A stretch of 10,925 nucleotides of DNA from an uncultured Campylobacter sp. (GCF_937981295.1 NZ_CALJPC010000026.1:1-10925); one strand, 5' to 3'; shown: positions 1-7,743, counted from the first letter of the stretch. Translations and numbers: made by a program. The notes: generated from the letters alone by a model not told the origin.

Positions 1-104
1 CGCTAAGGGCACGCAGGTTGCAGACGGCGCCGTTTAGACTGACGCTTTTTAGCGCGGAAAACTGCAACAAACTCTCGCAATCAAATGGCTCGCCCGCAAA
101 CGGG
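1..104 (-). pseudogene. Out-of-frame continuation of the LRR-like gene, cut by the window edge
   Basis: Read on the minus strand one base out of phase with the upstream frame, this stretch is open to the left edge. It gives EPFDCESLLQFSALKSVS followed by LNGAVCNLRALS, which has the Leu/Val spacing of the preceding LRR-like repeats and no stop. In this frame a TAG lies at 110-112, so the two frames can only join between about 83 and 109. That interval contains a GC-rich inverted repeat (91-96 with 101-106). Skipping one base gives a smooth join (IEIDAPVCG then EPFDC). Whether this is a true mutation, a programmed shift or a sequence error cannot be told from one copy. Confidence 0.55.
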
Positions 105-638
105 CGCGTCTATTTCTATGCGCTCTATGCCCGCTAGCGCCGCAAACACCGGTAGTTTAAACGGCTCCGCGCCCTTGGCATCATCCTCGCGAAAGCAAAA
201 AGAAACGCCTTTAAGCCCACCCGCATTCTCGATCGTAAAATTTTCCGCCTTGCGCGTATCTACGCCGAGTCGAACGCAAATTTTAAAGCGATCGCAGTCT
301 AGGCTTAGGCGGCGAATATGAGCCTTGCTAAGATCTAACGAGACGTCTTTTTGCGGCGCCCAGAAAAAGCTCTCTATCTCACGCCCCTGCGACCACTGCG
401 CAAAACCCGCGTCGTTGCCCGCATAGTAGAAAAACCTAGGCCAATGCCCGCCGGCCGGTATTTGCATTCCATCAAACGCGCTCCACGAAATAGGCGTATC
501 CGCATTCACATAGGCATCAGCATCGCCGTAACCCTTAGGCGCGATACTTATAGAGCTGCCTTGCCCCGCGGGGATATCCACCTCATGGCTATTTTCGCCC
601 GTTAGCGAAATATAAAATTTACCTTCGTTTTTTCTCAT
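81..638 (-). CDS. Leucine-rich-repeat-like hypothetical protein, probably frameshifted at its 3' end
   Basis: I do not recognise a named family. The 185-residue product has no signal peptide or membrane segment (it begins MRKNEGKFYISL), so it is probably cytoplasmic. Residues 1-95 are a Gly/Ala-rich, probably beta-rich region. From about residue 98 the chain has irregular repeats in which alternating Leu/Ile/Val build short strands (VSLDLSKAHIRRLSLDC; LPVFAALAGIERIEID), as in leucine-rich-repeat or beta-solenoid proteins. The ATG is preceded by AAGGAT about seven bases upstream, which fixes the start. The frame ends at a TGA at 81-83, but another frame from about 104 to the left edge encodes the same kind of Leu-rich repeat. 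The stop is therefore probably the result of a one-base frameshift, and the intact gene would run past position 1. It lies 104 bases downstream of the CAP-domain gene on the same strand and may share its transcript. The LRR assignment is by eye only. Confidence 0.6.
   Translation of the reverse strand: MRKNEGKFYISLTGENSHEVDIPAGQGSSISIAPKGYGDADAYVNADTPISWSAFDGMQIPAGGHWPRFFYYAGNDAGFAQWSQGREIESFFWAPQKDVSLDLSKAHIRRLSLDCDRFKICVRLGVDTRKAENFTIENAGGLKGVSFCFREDDAKGAEPFKLPVFAALAGIERIEIDAPVCGRAI
91..106. repeat. GC-rich hairpin at the frame break
   Basis: CGCCCG (91-96) and CGGGCG (101-106) form a perfect 6-bp stem around a four-base CAAA loop. It lies exactly within the only interval in which the two reading frames of the LRR-like gene can be joined. 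Short GC hairpins with runs of three C or G are places where sequencing compressions or polymerase slippage occur. Confidence 0.6.
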
Positions 639-742
639 GATCTATCCTTATTATCTGCCTTTTGCAAGCGGTGCGCCGCGTCTGCAAAGCAAAACCCCTA
701 GCCTACAAGCGGGCATTGCGCCGAATAGCCCTCTCGCACCCG

Positions 743-2092
743 TCATCTCCGCTTTCTTGCCAAAAGATAAAACAAAATGATCGCCGTCAAAACCGCCGCG
801 ATTGCGGCGTAAATTTTACCCATGCCGCCGTAGCTCTTGGAATCGTCGCTTAAATATAGATTTATTATCGCGCCGTTGTCCGTTGAAATTTCAAGCTTCG
901 CGCCCTTTGCGCCGTTTAGCTTTACGCGCAGCATATTTGCCGCGGGGCTTGAAATTTCGGGCTTATCCATAAAGGAGTAGCTGGTTTTGTAGCTTTTCAT
1001 CAAATCGTTGCAGTCCTTGGGGGCTACGAATATATCGTAAAACGCGCCGTTTTTCACGCTCAGATTTTCTCCGCCTTGCACGACGAAGTATCTAAATTTA
1101 GGCGCCTGCGTGATAAACTCCCACCGTAGCGTTTTTTGCTTACCGCCCTGCTCGTAATTAAACTCCGCGCCGTATTTGGTGTCAAATTTAAAAACCTCTC
1201 TGCTGAAAAGCACGAACTGCCTATCGCTTAAAATGGCGTTAGGATCGGAGTTTTTGTCTAAAATTTTAACGTTTTGAAGCTCCCTGCCGCCTTCGTAAAT
1301 TTTAAAACTTTTCATCGCTACGGGCGGCCCCTCGGCATTAAATTCCACGCTTACGGGGTTTGCGGTGATTTTGCACTCGGGCATGGGATCTGGAATTTCA
1401 TTGCTGAAAAACGCAAGCGCGGGCTCGTCGTTCGGGTAGTAAACGTAAGGGTGCGAGTTTAGCGCGGTGGCGCTTTTGAACTTATCCTCCCTCATCCGTA
1501 GCGTTTCGTTTTTACACATCCCAAGTAGAAATTTGCCGCTTCCTTCGTCGTTTAAATTCCGCGAGCAAAAGGCGTTGAGGCGCGAATTTCCCATCTCAAA
1601 AACGTAGCTACTTTTTTTGCCGTGCTCAAAATAGCCGATGCCGATCTCATCCGAGGCAAAATCCAAAAATGCAAATCTATGGTAAATCGCGCTTAAAAGC
1701 CCGTCGATCGCGCTTTTTAGATCGCTTGAATTATAGGATAAATTTTCCCTCACGACGGCACTATAGCCTGCGTAAAAAGCACGCTTTGACGGATTTTCAC
1801 CCGTAAAATTCGGTCTGCCCGGAGTCTCGTCGTGCGACATCGCCTCGTTTGCGACGACATATTTTGCGTGATTAAGCGCGGAGGTGTTTAAAATTTCATT
1901 CTGCGAAAGCTGATTTAGCCCCGATTTTGCGCGCACATTGTTGATGTAGCTTAGCGGATCGTCGTAAAAGGAAAAGCCGCTCATCGCAACGAGCGGCTGT
2001 TTTAAATTTGAGGGGGCGTTTTCGCATGCGGCAAAAAGCGCGCAGATCGCCCCAAGACCCAGGAGCCTAAGCCGTAGGGCCCGCTTTGGCAA
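743..2092 (-). CDS. CAP/SCP-domain (YkwD-like) protein, possible lipoprotein with C-terminal membrane anchor
   Basis: A 449-residue envelope protein. Residues 5-23 form a short hydrophobic export signal ending in LFAAC, so Cys23 could be lipidated, although Phe at -3 makes the lipobox imperfect. Residues about 44-155 match the bacterial CAP (CRISP/antigen 5/PR-1) fold: an N-terminal helix with NNVRAKSGLNQLSQN, His75 in ALNHAKYV, SHDE at 86-89, Glu117 in VRENLSY, His138 in AIYHRFAFLDF, then DEIGIGY. These are the usual cavity His/Glu positions. The following 260 residues are not recognised and probably contain beta domains. A membrane segment at about 426-445 is preceded by YGGMGK and followed by RKRR. 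The start is TTG (2090-2092), with GAGGGGG about seven bases upstream, and it overlaps the end of pckA by 26 bases, which suggests translational coupling. CAP proteins are known from many envelopes, but the molecular role here is unknown. Confidence 0.8.
   Translation of the reverse strand: MPKRALRLRLLGLGAICALFAACENAPSNLKQPLVAMSGFSFYDDPLSYINNVRAKSGLNQLSQNEILNTSALNHAKYVVANEAMSHDETPGRPNFTGENPSKRAFYAGYSAVVRENLSYNSSDLKSAIDGLLSAIYHRFAFLDFASDEIGIGYFEHGKKSSYVFEMGNSRLNAFCSRNLNDEGSGKFLLGMCKNETLRMREDKFKSATALNSHPYVYYPNDEPALAFFSNEIPDPMPECKITANPVSVEFNAEGPPVAMKSFKIYEGGRELQNVKILDKNSDPNAILSDRQFVLFSREVFKFDTKYGAEFNYEQGGKQKTLRWEFITQAPKFRYFVVQGGENLSVKNGAFYDIFVAPKDCNDLMKSYKTSYSFMDKPEISSPAANMLRVKLNGAKGAKLEISTDNGAIINLYLSDDSKSYGGMGKIYAAIAAVLTAIILFYLLARKRR
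1975..1998 (-). terminator. Terminator-like hairpin inside the 5' part of the CAP gene
   Basis: AGCCGCTC (1975-1982) and GAGCGGCT (1991-1998) form a perfect 8-bp GC-rich stem with an eight-base loop. Read on the minus strand it is followed at once by TTTTCCTTTTA, the form of an intrinsic terminator. It begins about 69 bases after the pckA stop codon but lies within codons 32-39 of the CAP gene. It could end pckA transcripts when the CAP gene is not being translated. It might also be a chance result of the codons, though the stem plus T-run is strong. Confidence 0.45.
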
Positions 2093-3650
2093 ACTCGACC
2101 CCCTCTTTTACGTCCTCGTAGCGTTTGAAATTCTCTTCAAACATCTTTGCAAGCTTATCGCGCGTGATCTTATATTCCGCCGGGTGCGTCCATGTATTGA
2201 TCGGATTTAGCAGCTTCGTCTCGACGCCTGCGAGCTCTTTTGGGATCGCTAGATTAAATTTCTCGAAATTTTCAAATTCGCACTTTTTGATACTGCCGTC
2301 TAGGATCGCGTTTATGCACGCGCGCGTGGCTTTTATGCTCATTCGCTTGCCCACGCCGTACGCGCCGCCGCTCCAGCCGGTGTTTACCAGATAGACGCTA
2401 ACATTGTGCTTGTCGATCTTTTCGCCCAGAAGCTTAGCATAAACGGTCGGATGCAGCGGCATAAACGGCTCGCCAAAGCATGCGCTAAATGTCGCCACCG
2501 GCTCGGTGATACCGCGCTCGGTGCCTGCGACTTTTGCCGTATATCCGCTTAGGAAATAATAGATCGCCTGCTCTTTAGTTAGCTTTGCGACCGGCGGCAA
2601 AACGCCGAATGCGTCGGCCGTTAAGAAGATGATGTTTTTCGGATGGCCGCCCGCAGAGCTTGGCTCGTAGTTATCGATATGATAGATCGGGTAGCTGACG
2701 CGAGTGTTTTCAGTCTTGCTGCCGTCTTTGTAATCCACGACGCCCGCCTCATCCGCGACCACGTTTTCAAGCAGCGCATTGCGTTTGATCGCGGCGTAAA
2801 TTTCAGGCTCGCTGCTCGGGTCTAAATTTATGCACTTCGCGTAGCAGCCGCCCTCGAAGTTAAATATCCCCTCATCGTCCCAGCCGTGCTCATCATCGCC
2901 TATTAGCTTGCGGTTTGGATCGGTCGATAGCGTCGTTTTGCCCGTACCGCTTAAGCCGAAAAATAGCGCCGTGTCGCCCTGCTTGCCCACGTTTGCCGAG
3001 CAGTGCATCGACATCTTGCCCGCAAGCGGCAGCCAGTAGTTCATCATCGAAAAAATTCCCTTTTTCATCTCGCCACCGTACCACGTGCCGCCGATAACGG
3101 CGACATTTTCCTCGACATTAAAGATAACGAAAACGTCGGAGTGCAGCCCGTCGCTCGCGTAATCTTCGTTTTTGCATTTGCACGCGTTGTAAACGACGAA
3201 ATCAGGATGAAATTCCGCTAGCTCGCTCTCGCTTGGGCGGATGAACATATTTTTAACAAAATGCGCCTGCCACGCGACCTCGGTTACGAAACGCACGTTT
3301 TTACGGCTGGATTTGCTGGCGCCGCAATAGGCGTCTTGGATAAAGATTTCCTTGCCGCTTAGCTGGGCTTTAGCTTTGGCTAAAAGTTTATCGAAAAGCT
3401 CTTTTGAGATGGGCTGATTTACCTTGCCCCAGGCGATGTATTTTTGGCTCGGATCTTGTTTTACGAAGTACTTATCCTTCGGGCTGCGACCCGTAAAGAT
3501 GCCGGTATCGACCATAAAGGTGCCGTTGCTTGATACGCGCCCCTCGCCTCTTGCCTTTTCAAGCTCGAAAAGCTCGTCGTAGCTTAGGTTGTGGTTGATT
3601 TTTTTGATATCTTTAAGACCTAGTTTATCCAGATCGTTCGGAGTTGTCAT
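2067..3650 (-). CDS. pckA: Phosphoenolpyruvate carboxykinase (ATP)
   Basis: Catalyses oxaloacetate + ATP to PEP + CO2 + ADP in the cytoplasm, the entry step of gluconeogenesis. At 527 residues it has the normal length of the ATP-type family. Visible motifs are the substrate-binding FTGRSPKDKYF with Arg55, YGGEMKKGIFS (191-201) with the metal-binding Lys197, His216 in SMHCSAN, the P-loop GLSGTGKTT (232-240), the kinase-2 motif LIGDDEHGWDD (249-259) with Asp253, and Arg317 in NTRVSYP. All expected catalytic residues are present. The ATG has AAAAGGA about six bases upstream. It lies downstream of pycB, which makes its substrate, an arrangement I recall from Campylobacter jejuni. The 3' end overlaps the next gene by 26 bases. 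A TATAAT box in the gap before it suggests an additional promoter of its own. Confidence 0.98.
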   Translation of the reverse strand: MTTPNDLDKLGLKDIKKINHNLSYDELFELEKARGEGRVSSNGTFMVDTGIFTGRSPKDKYFVKQDPSQKYIAWGKVNQPISKELFDKLLAKAKAQLSGKEIFIQDAYCGASKSSRKNVRFVTEVAWQAHFVKNMFIRPSESELAEFHPDFVVYNACKCKNEDYASDGLHSDVFVIFNVEENVAVIGGTWYGGEMKKGIFSMMNYWLPLAGKMSMHCSANVGKQGDTALFFGLSGTGKTTLSTDPNRKLIGDDEHGWDDEGIFNFEGGCYAKCINLDPSSEPEIYAAIKRNALLENVVADEAGVVDYKDGSKTENTRVSYPIYHIDNYEPSSAGGHPKNIIFLTADAFGVLPPVAKLTKEQAIYYFLSGYTAKVAGTERGITEPVATFSACFGEPFMPLHPTVYAKLLGEKIDKHNVSVYLVNTGWSGGAYGVGKRMSIKATRACINAILDGSIKKCEFENFEKFNLAIPKELAGVETKLLNPINTWTHPAEYKITRDKLAKMFEENFKRYEDVKEGVEFAKAGPTA

Positions 3651-3692
3651 TTTGCGTCCTTTTTAAATTAAATTTTGATAAAAGATTGCGCT

Positions 3693-3698
3693 ATTATA
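3693..3698 (-). promoter_or_regulatory. -10 box of a probable pckA promoter
   Basis: The minus strand reads TATAAT here, 42 bases before the pckA ATG, which would give a leader of about 36 bases. The upstream flank is AT-rich with no convincing -35, as is usual for Campylobacter sigma-70 promoters. It would allow pckA to be expressed apart from pycB. Confidence 0.55.
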
Positions 3699-3746
3699 GC
3701 TTAAAATTTAGGTGAGCTCGCTTAAGCACCGAGGATGATCGCCATG

Positions 3747-3775
3747 AAATTTAGGCGGGAGCGCCGCCTAAATTT
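3747..3775 (-). terminator. Hairpin terminator after pycB
   Basis: AAATTTAGGCGG (3747-3758) and CCGCCTAAATTT (3764-3775) form a perfect 12-bp stem with a five-base loop, starting only six bases after the pycB stop codon. The outer A/T part of the stem supplies the T-rich 3' arm, but no further T-run follows on the minus strand. Read-through into pckA is therefore possible. Confidence 0.65.
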
Positions 3776-3781
3776 TAGAGC

Positions 3782-5605
3782 TTATCTTAAAATCGCGAGC
3801 ACTTGATCGGCATCGACCGTATCGCCCTGGGCGACTAAAATTTTATCGATTATACCTTTGCGCGGGCTTTCGATATTTATCTCCATCTTCATCGCTTCAA
3901 GTACGATTATCGTCTGCCCCGCCTCGACGATATCGTCTTGCTTGACTAAAATTTTAAATACGTTGCTAGGAAGCGTCGCTTTTACTTCGTTGCCGTCCGC
4001 GCCGCTTGCCTTGCTTTCGGGAGCGGCTTGCACTTGCGGCTTTGCGGGCGCTGAGGTATCGAAGCTAACGTCGTATCGATCGCCGTTTACGAGCACATTT
4101 TGCCCTGCGAATTCTACGCTGTAAATTTTGCCGTTAATTTTAACGTCAAATTTGCCGTTTTTAGAAATACCGCTTTGATGGCTTGCGGCGGGTGTTACGT
4201 CCTCTTTTTTACGACTCATCACCTTGCCCTCGCCCTTTAAAAACGCGATGCCCTTTTCTTTGCACGCAAGCGCGATAAATATGTTCTCCTCACTAGGCTC
4301 GATGCCCTGCTCGCGTAGAATCTTCTGCGCATACGCGACGCTCTTACTCTCGTCGGCATCGGCGATATCTACAGCGTGTTTGGTTGTAGGCTGTAGTCCC
4401 AGCTGCTCCGCCGCCATCTTAATCACGCCTTCATCCGGCTTAACAGGCGTTTTGCCGAAATAACCTAACACCATCTTGCCGTAGCCTTCGGCGATCTTTT
4501 TCCACGGGCCGAACATTACGTTGTTAAACGCCTGCTGGAAATAAAACTGACTAACCGGCGTCACGCTCGTGCCGAAGCCGCCCTTTTCGACGACCTCGCG
4601 CATAGCCTTGATGACGGCGGGGAATTTGTCTAAAATTTTATTATCGCGCATCATCTGAGTGTTTGCGGTAAGCGCTCCTCCCGGCATAGGCGAAAACGGA
4701 ATGAGTGGGCTTACCTGCGTAGCTTCTGGCGGCATGAAGTAATCCTTCAAGCACTCGCCCAAAACCTCTTCGTATTTTAAAATTTTCTCTGCATCCAGGC
4801 CCAGGTCGAAATTTTGCCCCTTCGTCGCGTGCAGCAGCGTGAGAATGTCGGGCTGGCTAGTGCCGCCGCTTACGGGATGCGCGGCAAGGTCGATGCCGTC
4901 TACGCCCGCAACGAGCGCAGCCTGGTAGCATGCGACGCTAACGCCCGCCGTCTCGTGAGTGTGCAAGCGGATATGCACCCCGTCGCCTAAAATTTTACGC
5001 GCGCGCTTGATCGTCTCATAGACCTTCTGCGGGCTGCTGGTGCCGCTTGCGTCTTTGAAGCAGACGCTGTCAAACGGAATCTGCGCGTCTAAAATTTGAC
5101 GCAAAATCCTCTCGTAAAACGCCGCATCGTGAGCGCCGCTGCATCCCGGCGGCAGATCCATCATCGTAACCACGACTTCGTGTTTGAGTCCGTGGCGATG
5201 TATGCACTCGCCGCTAAATTTTAAATTTTCCACGTCGTTTAGCGCGTCGAAATTTCTAATCGTCGTCGTGCCGTGCTTAGCAAAAAGCTTGGCGTGCAGA
5301 TCGATGATCTCGCGGCTGCCGGTATCGAGCGTGACGGTATTTACGCCGCGGCTAAGGGTTTGCAGGTTCGCCTCAGGCCCCACGATGCTTCTAAATTTAT
5401 CCATCATCTCAAACGCGTCTTCGTTTAGGTAAAAATACAGGCTCTGAAACCGCGCGCCGCCGCCGAACTCGAAGTGCGTGATGCCCGCGTCTTTGGCCGC
5501 GCTAACGGCAGGCAAAAAGTCCGCCATCGCCACGCGCGCGCCAAAAACTGACTGAAATCCGTCGCGAAAGGTCGTATCCATAACGTCGATAAGCTTTTTA
5601 GCCAT
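3782..5605 (-). CDS. pycB: Pyruvate carboxylase subunit B / oxaloacetate decarboxylase alpha-type carboxyltransferase with biotin domain
   Basis: The carboxyltransferase half of a two-subunit pyruvate carboxylase. It moves CO2 from carboxybiotin to pyruvate to make oxaloacetate; the biotin carboxylase subunit (PycA) must be encoded elsewhere. The 607-residue chain has a TIM-barrel carboxyltransferase domain (about 5-280) with the metal ligands Asp10 (MDTTFRDG) and His215/His217 (LHTHETAG) and the carboxylated Lys184 (CFKDASGTSS). A conserved carboxylase domain (about 290-465) follows, with PPEATQVSPLIPFSPMPGGA. An Ala/Pro-rich linker (about 517-540) leads to a biotinyl domain with Lys573 in EAMKMEIN, 34 residues from the end. 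The usual APMPGNV of the biotin domain reads ATLPSNV. The ATG has AGGAGC six bases upstream. OadA proteins look the same, but the absence of oadB/oadG here and the neighbouring pckA favour PycB. It starts 41 bases after dctM and is probably transcribed with it. Confidence 0.92.
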   Translation of the reverse strand: MAKKLIDVMDTTFRDGFQSVFGARVAMADFLPAVSAAKDAGITHFEFGGGARFQSLYFYLNEDAFEMMDKFRSIVGPEANLQTLSRGVNTVTLDTGSREIIDLHAKLFAKHGTTTIRNFDALNDVENLKFSGECIHRHGLKHEVVVTMMDLPPGCSGAHDAAFYERILRQILDAQIPFDSVCFKDASGTSSPQKVYETIKRARKILGDGVHIRLHTHETAGVSVACYQAALVAGVDGIDLAAHPVSGGTSQPDILTLLHATKGQNFDLGLDAEKILKYEEVLGECLKDYFMPPEATQVSPLIPFSPMPGGALTANTQMMRDNKILDKFPAVIKAMREVVEKGGFGTSVTPVSQFYFQQAFNNVMFGPWKKIAEGYGKMVLGYFGKTPVKPDEGVIKMAAEQLGLQPTTKHAVDIADADESKSVAYAQKILREQGIEPSEENIFIALACKEKGIAFLKGEGKVMSRKKEDVTPAASHQSGISKNGKFDVKINGKIYSVEFAGQNVLVNGDRYDVSFDTSAPAKPQVQAAPESKASGADGNEVKATLPSNVFKILVKQDDIVEAGQTIIVLEAMKMEINIESPRKGIIDKILVAQGDTVDADQVLAILR

Positions 5606-5646
5606 TTTTAGCTCCTAGGTTAAATTTAGCGTGAATTTTAATATTT

Positions 5647-7008
5647 CTAGCCTAAAAAAGCTTTTAAACCGAAAACCCCCGGAAAGATTGCGAGCGTTAA
5701 TAGCACTAGAATTTGCAATAAAATAAAAGGTAGCACGCCCTTATAAATGTCCGTGGTATGGATTTGCGGCGGCGTCACGCCCTTTAAAAAAAATATCGAA
5801 AATCCAAACGGCGGCGTCATAAACGACGTTTGCAAATTTACAGCGATTAAGATCGCAAACCACACGGGATTGATATGTAAAGACTCTACTATCGGCAAAA
5901 GTATCGGTAAAATGATATATGAAATTTCGACATAATCTAGAAAAAATCCAAGCACTATGATAACTACCATCGTAAGCGCGATAAATCCCCATGCTTGACC
6001 GGGCAGATTCTCCATAAAATTTTTTACGACCTCATCTCCGCCCGTGTAAGAAAAAATCATCGAAAATGCCGTGGCGCCCATCAAAATCATAAAAACCATG
6101 CCCGAAATTTTAGCGGTATTTTTTAGTGCGTCATAGATCAGTCTAAACGAAAACGTGCGGTATAAAACAGCTAGCGCTATCGCACCCAAGCAGCCTACCG
6201 ACGAGCTCTCCGTAGGCGTAGCGATGCCCGCAAAAATAGATCCCAAGACGAGCAAAATCAGCACGAGCACCGGCACGACGTTTTTAAGCGCGATAAAAAT
6301 TTGCTTTGATTTGCTAAGCCCCTCTATCGGCGGAACAGGCGGCGCATAATCTTTGCAAATATATGAAATAATCGCAATATAAATCACGTAAAAACCCACT
6401 AGCACGAGTCCAGGAATAACTGCTGCGGAGAAAAGATCACCCACCGAAACCGAAAGTATATCGCCTAAAATAATCAGCACGATAGAAGGCGGGATAATCT
6501 GCCCAAGCGTGCCCGCAGCAGCGATAGTGCCGGTAGCTAGGGGTTTATCGTAGCCGTATTTCATCATCACGGGCAGACTAATGACGCCCATAGCGATGAC
6601 AGTCGCGCCCACGATGCCCGTCGTAGCCGCAAGTAATGCGCCCACCAAAACGGTGCTGATCGCCACGCCGCCTCGTACGCCGCCGAATAAAAATGCCATC
6701 GACTCTAATAAGCGCTCCGCAAGGCGAGTCTTTTGCAAAATCATACCCATCAAAATAAAAAGCGGCACCGAAATTAGCAGCTGATTTTCCATAATCGAGT
6801 AAATTCTATTAGGCATCAGTGAGAAAAACTGCCTGCTCATATCCTCGAAAGCTTCGGTTAAAATTTCAAAGCCCTGCGCGTAATCCCACGCCTCACTAAG
6901 TCCGTAGATAAAGCCGAAAATCACAGCCACGGCGCCAAATGTAAACGCAACGGGAAATCCCATTAGCAGCATAAAAAGCGCTGCCGCAAACATCACTATG
7001 CCTATCAT
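5647..7008 (-). CDS. dctM: TRAP transporter large membrane subunit (DctM family)
   Basis: The ion-coupled channel subunit of a tripartite periplasmic (TRAP) importer in the inner membrane; known members take up C4-dicarboxylates, keto acids, sugar acids or similar compounds with Na+. The 453-residue product has about 12 hydrophobic segments and the family motifs GFPVAFTFG (17-25), NQLLISVPLFILMG (75-88), AATTGIVGATVIAMG (127-141), GTLGQIIPPSIVLI (166-179), GIATPTESSSVG (261-272) and QTSFMTPPFGFSIFFLKG (393-410). The roughly 30-residue insert after the first segment, and these motifs, are like the group often named mannitol/chloroaromatic type, but that name says little about substrate. I chose the ATG at 7006-7008 because AAGGTGG lies six bases upstream and the protein then starts at the first membrane segment. 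A TTG at 7048-7050 would add 14 polar residues and lacks a good ribosome site. It follows dctQ after 93 bases. Confidence 0.92.
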   Translation of the reverse strand: MIGIVMFAAALFMLLMGFPVAFTFGAVAVIFGFIYGLSEAWDYAQGFEILTEAFEDMSRQFFSLMPNRIYSIMENQLLISVPLFILMGMILQKTRLAERLLESMAFLFGGVRGGVAISTVLVGALLAATTGIVGATVIAMGVISLPVMMKYGYDKPLATGTIAAAGTLGQIIPPSIVLIILGDILSVSVGDLFSAAVIPGLVLVGFYVIYIAIISYICKDYAPPVPPIEGLSKSKQIFIALKNVVPVLVLILLVLGSIFAGIATPTESSSVGCLGAIALAVLYRTFSFRLIYDALKNTAKISGMVFMILMGATAFSMIFSYTGGDEVVKNFMENLPGQAWGFIALTMVVIIVLGFFLDYVEISYIILPILLPIVESLHINPVWFAILIAVNLQTSFMTPPFGFSIFFLKGVTPPQIHTTDIYKGVLPFILLQILVLLTLAIFPGVFGLKAFLG

Positions 7009-7101
7009 AACTCGCCACCTTTTATCTTGCCATGGCAAAATTCCGCCCAAGAGCGAAAAGTGTAAAATTTATAGAATTTTAAATTTAAGCTCATTTTGCC
7101 C

Positions 7102-7671
7102 TCACACACTCTGTGCGCCCGAAGAATTCCCACTAAGAAATTCCGAGCCTTTGTTTTCCCTAACATCAAGCAGGGCGTTAATATTTTTAATCAAAAATCC
7201 AAATGCGTAGATAAATAAAAACGCATAGCTAAGCGTGATTGCGGACTTGATGATCCAAAGATGCTGCATACCGCCGGGATTGGCGCTGGCCTCATGGCTC
7301 GCATAAGCCTCGCTTACATAATCGATCGAAAAAAACGCCACGAGCGCCACGAATGGCAAAATGAAAAATATCGTACCTAAGATATTTATGAGCGCTTTTG
7401 CAGTGGGACTAAATTTTTCGTAAAAAATATCCACGCGAACGTGTGCGTTTTCTTTGAGTGCGTAGGTCACACCGAATAAAAACATCGCCGAATATAGCCA
7501 CCACGTAAGTTCTTGCATAGCGACGGAATTTGCGGCAGGAAAAAGATAACGCGCCACAACATTGTAAAAAACGACTATAACTAAAAGCGCCAAAAATACG
7601 ATACTCAATACGCCTAAGATATTTGCGAACGCATCAAAAGCTCTTTCTAATCTGCGTAAAAAACCCTTCAA
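7102..7671 (-). CDS. dctQ: TRAP transporter small membrane subunit (DctQ family)
   Basis: The small inner-membrane partner of DctM, needed for assembly and transport in TRAP importers. The 189-residue product has four hydrophobic segments (about 18-42, 54-73, 92-115 and 143-165). The signature VVARYLF...QELTWWLYSAMFLFGVTYALKENAHVRVDIFYE, residues 38-85, is typical of DctQ. The hydrophilic tail after residue 168 is rich in Ser/Gly. The start is TTG (7669-7671) with AAAGGG seven bases upstream; no other start fits before the first membrane segment. The expected third component, the DctP substrate-binding protein, is not on either side: the next gene upstream is the divergent DsbB-like gene. Confidence 0.9.
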   Translation of the reverse strand: MKGFLRRLERAFDAFANILGVLSIVFLALLVIVVFYNVVARYLFPAANSVAMQELTWWLYSAMFLFGVTYALKENAHVRVDIFYEKFSPTAKALINILGTIFFILPFVALVAFFSIDYVSEAYASHEASANPGGMQHLWIIKSAITLSYAFLFIYAFGFLIKNINALLDVRENKGSEFLSGNSSGAQSV

Positions 7672-7737
7672 AATTTTACCCTTTGCTTGAAATTTTTGCT
7701 ATGAAAGCTGGGATTTTAGCAAAAATATCTGCAATTT

Positions 7738-7743
7738 ATTATA
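7738..7743 (-). promoter_or_regulatory. -10 box of a probable dctQM-pycB promoter
   Basis: The minus strand reads TATAAT, 66 bases before the dctQ TTG, giving a leader of about 60 bases. It overlaps the divergent -10 box of the DsbB-like gene (7740-7745), so polymerase binding at the two would be mutually exclusive. A weaker TAAAAT lies nearer the gene at about 7714-7719. Confidence 0.45.

Noticed and set aside
85..605. Plus-strand frames at 85-321 and 351-605.
   Set aside because: They mirror the LRR-like gene, lack ribosome sites and have low-complexity Arg/Pro/Ser translations.
639..742. Possible terminator or small RNA between the CAP gene and the LRR-like gene.
   Set aside because: Only 4-6-bp imperfect pairings with long loops (for example TTTTGC with GCAAAA) were found, and no stem with a T-run, so read-through is more likely.
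2125..3221. Open frames on both strands within pckA (for example 2125-2394 and 3003-3221 on plus, 2893-3084 on minus).
   Set aside because: pckA is an intact, highly conserved gene over the whole stretch; these are other-frame shadows with no family features.
5741..5992. An 83-codon minus-strand frame inside dctM, and a plus-strand frame opposite it.
   Set aside because: They lie inside conserved DctM motifs in another frame and have no ribosome site.
7009..7050. TTG at 7048-7050 as the start of dctM, adding 14 residues.
   Set aside because: The added residues are polar and unlike DctM N-termini, there is no good ribosome site before the TTG, and the ATG at 7006-7008 has AAGGTGG six bases upstream.
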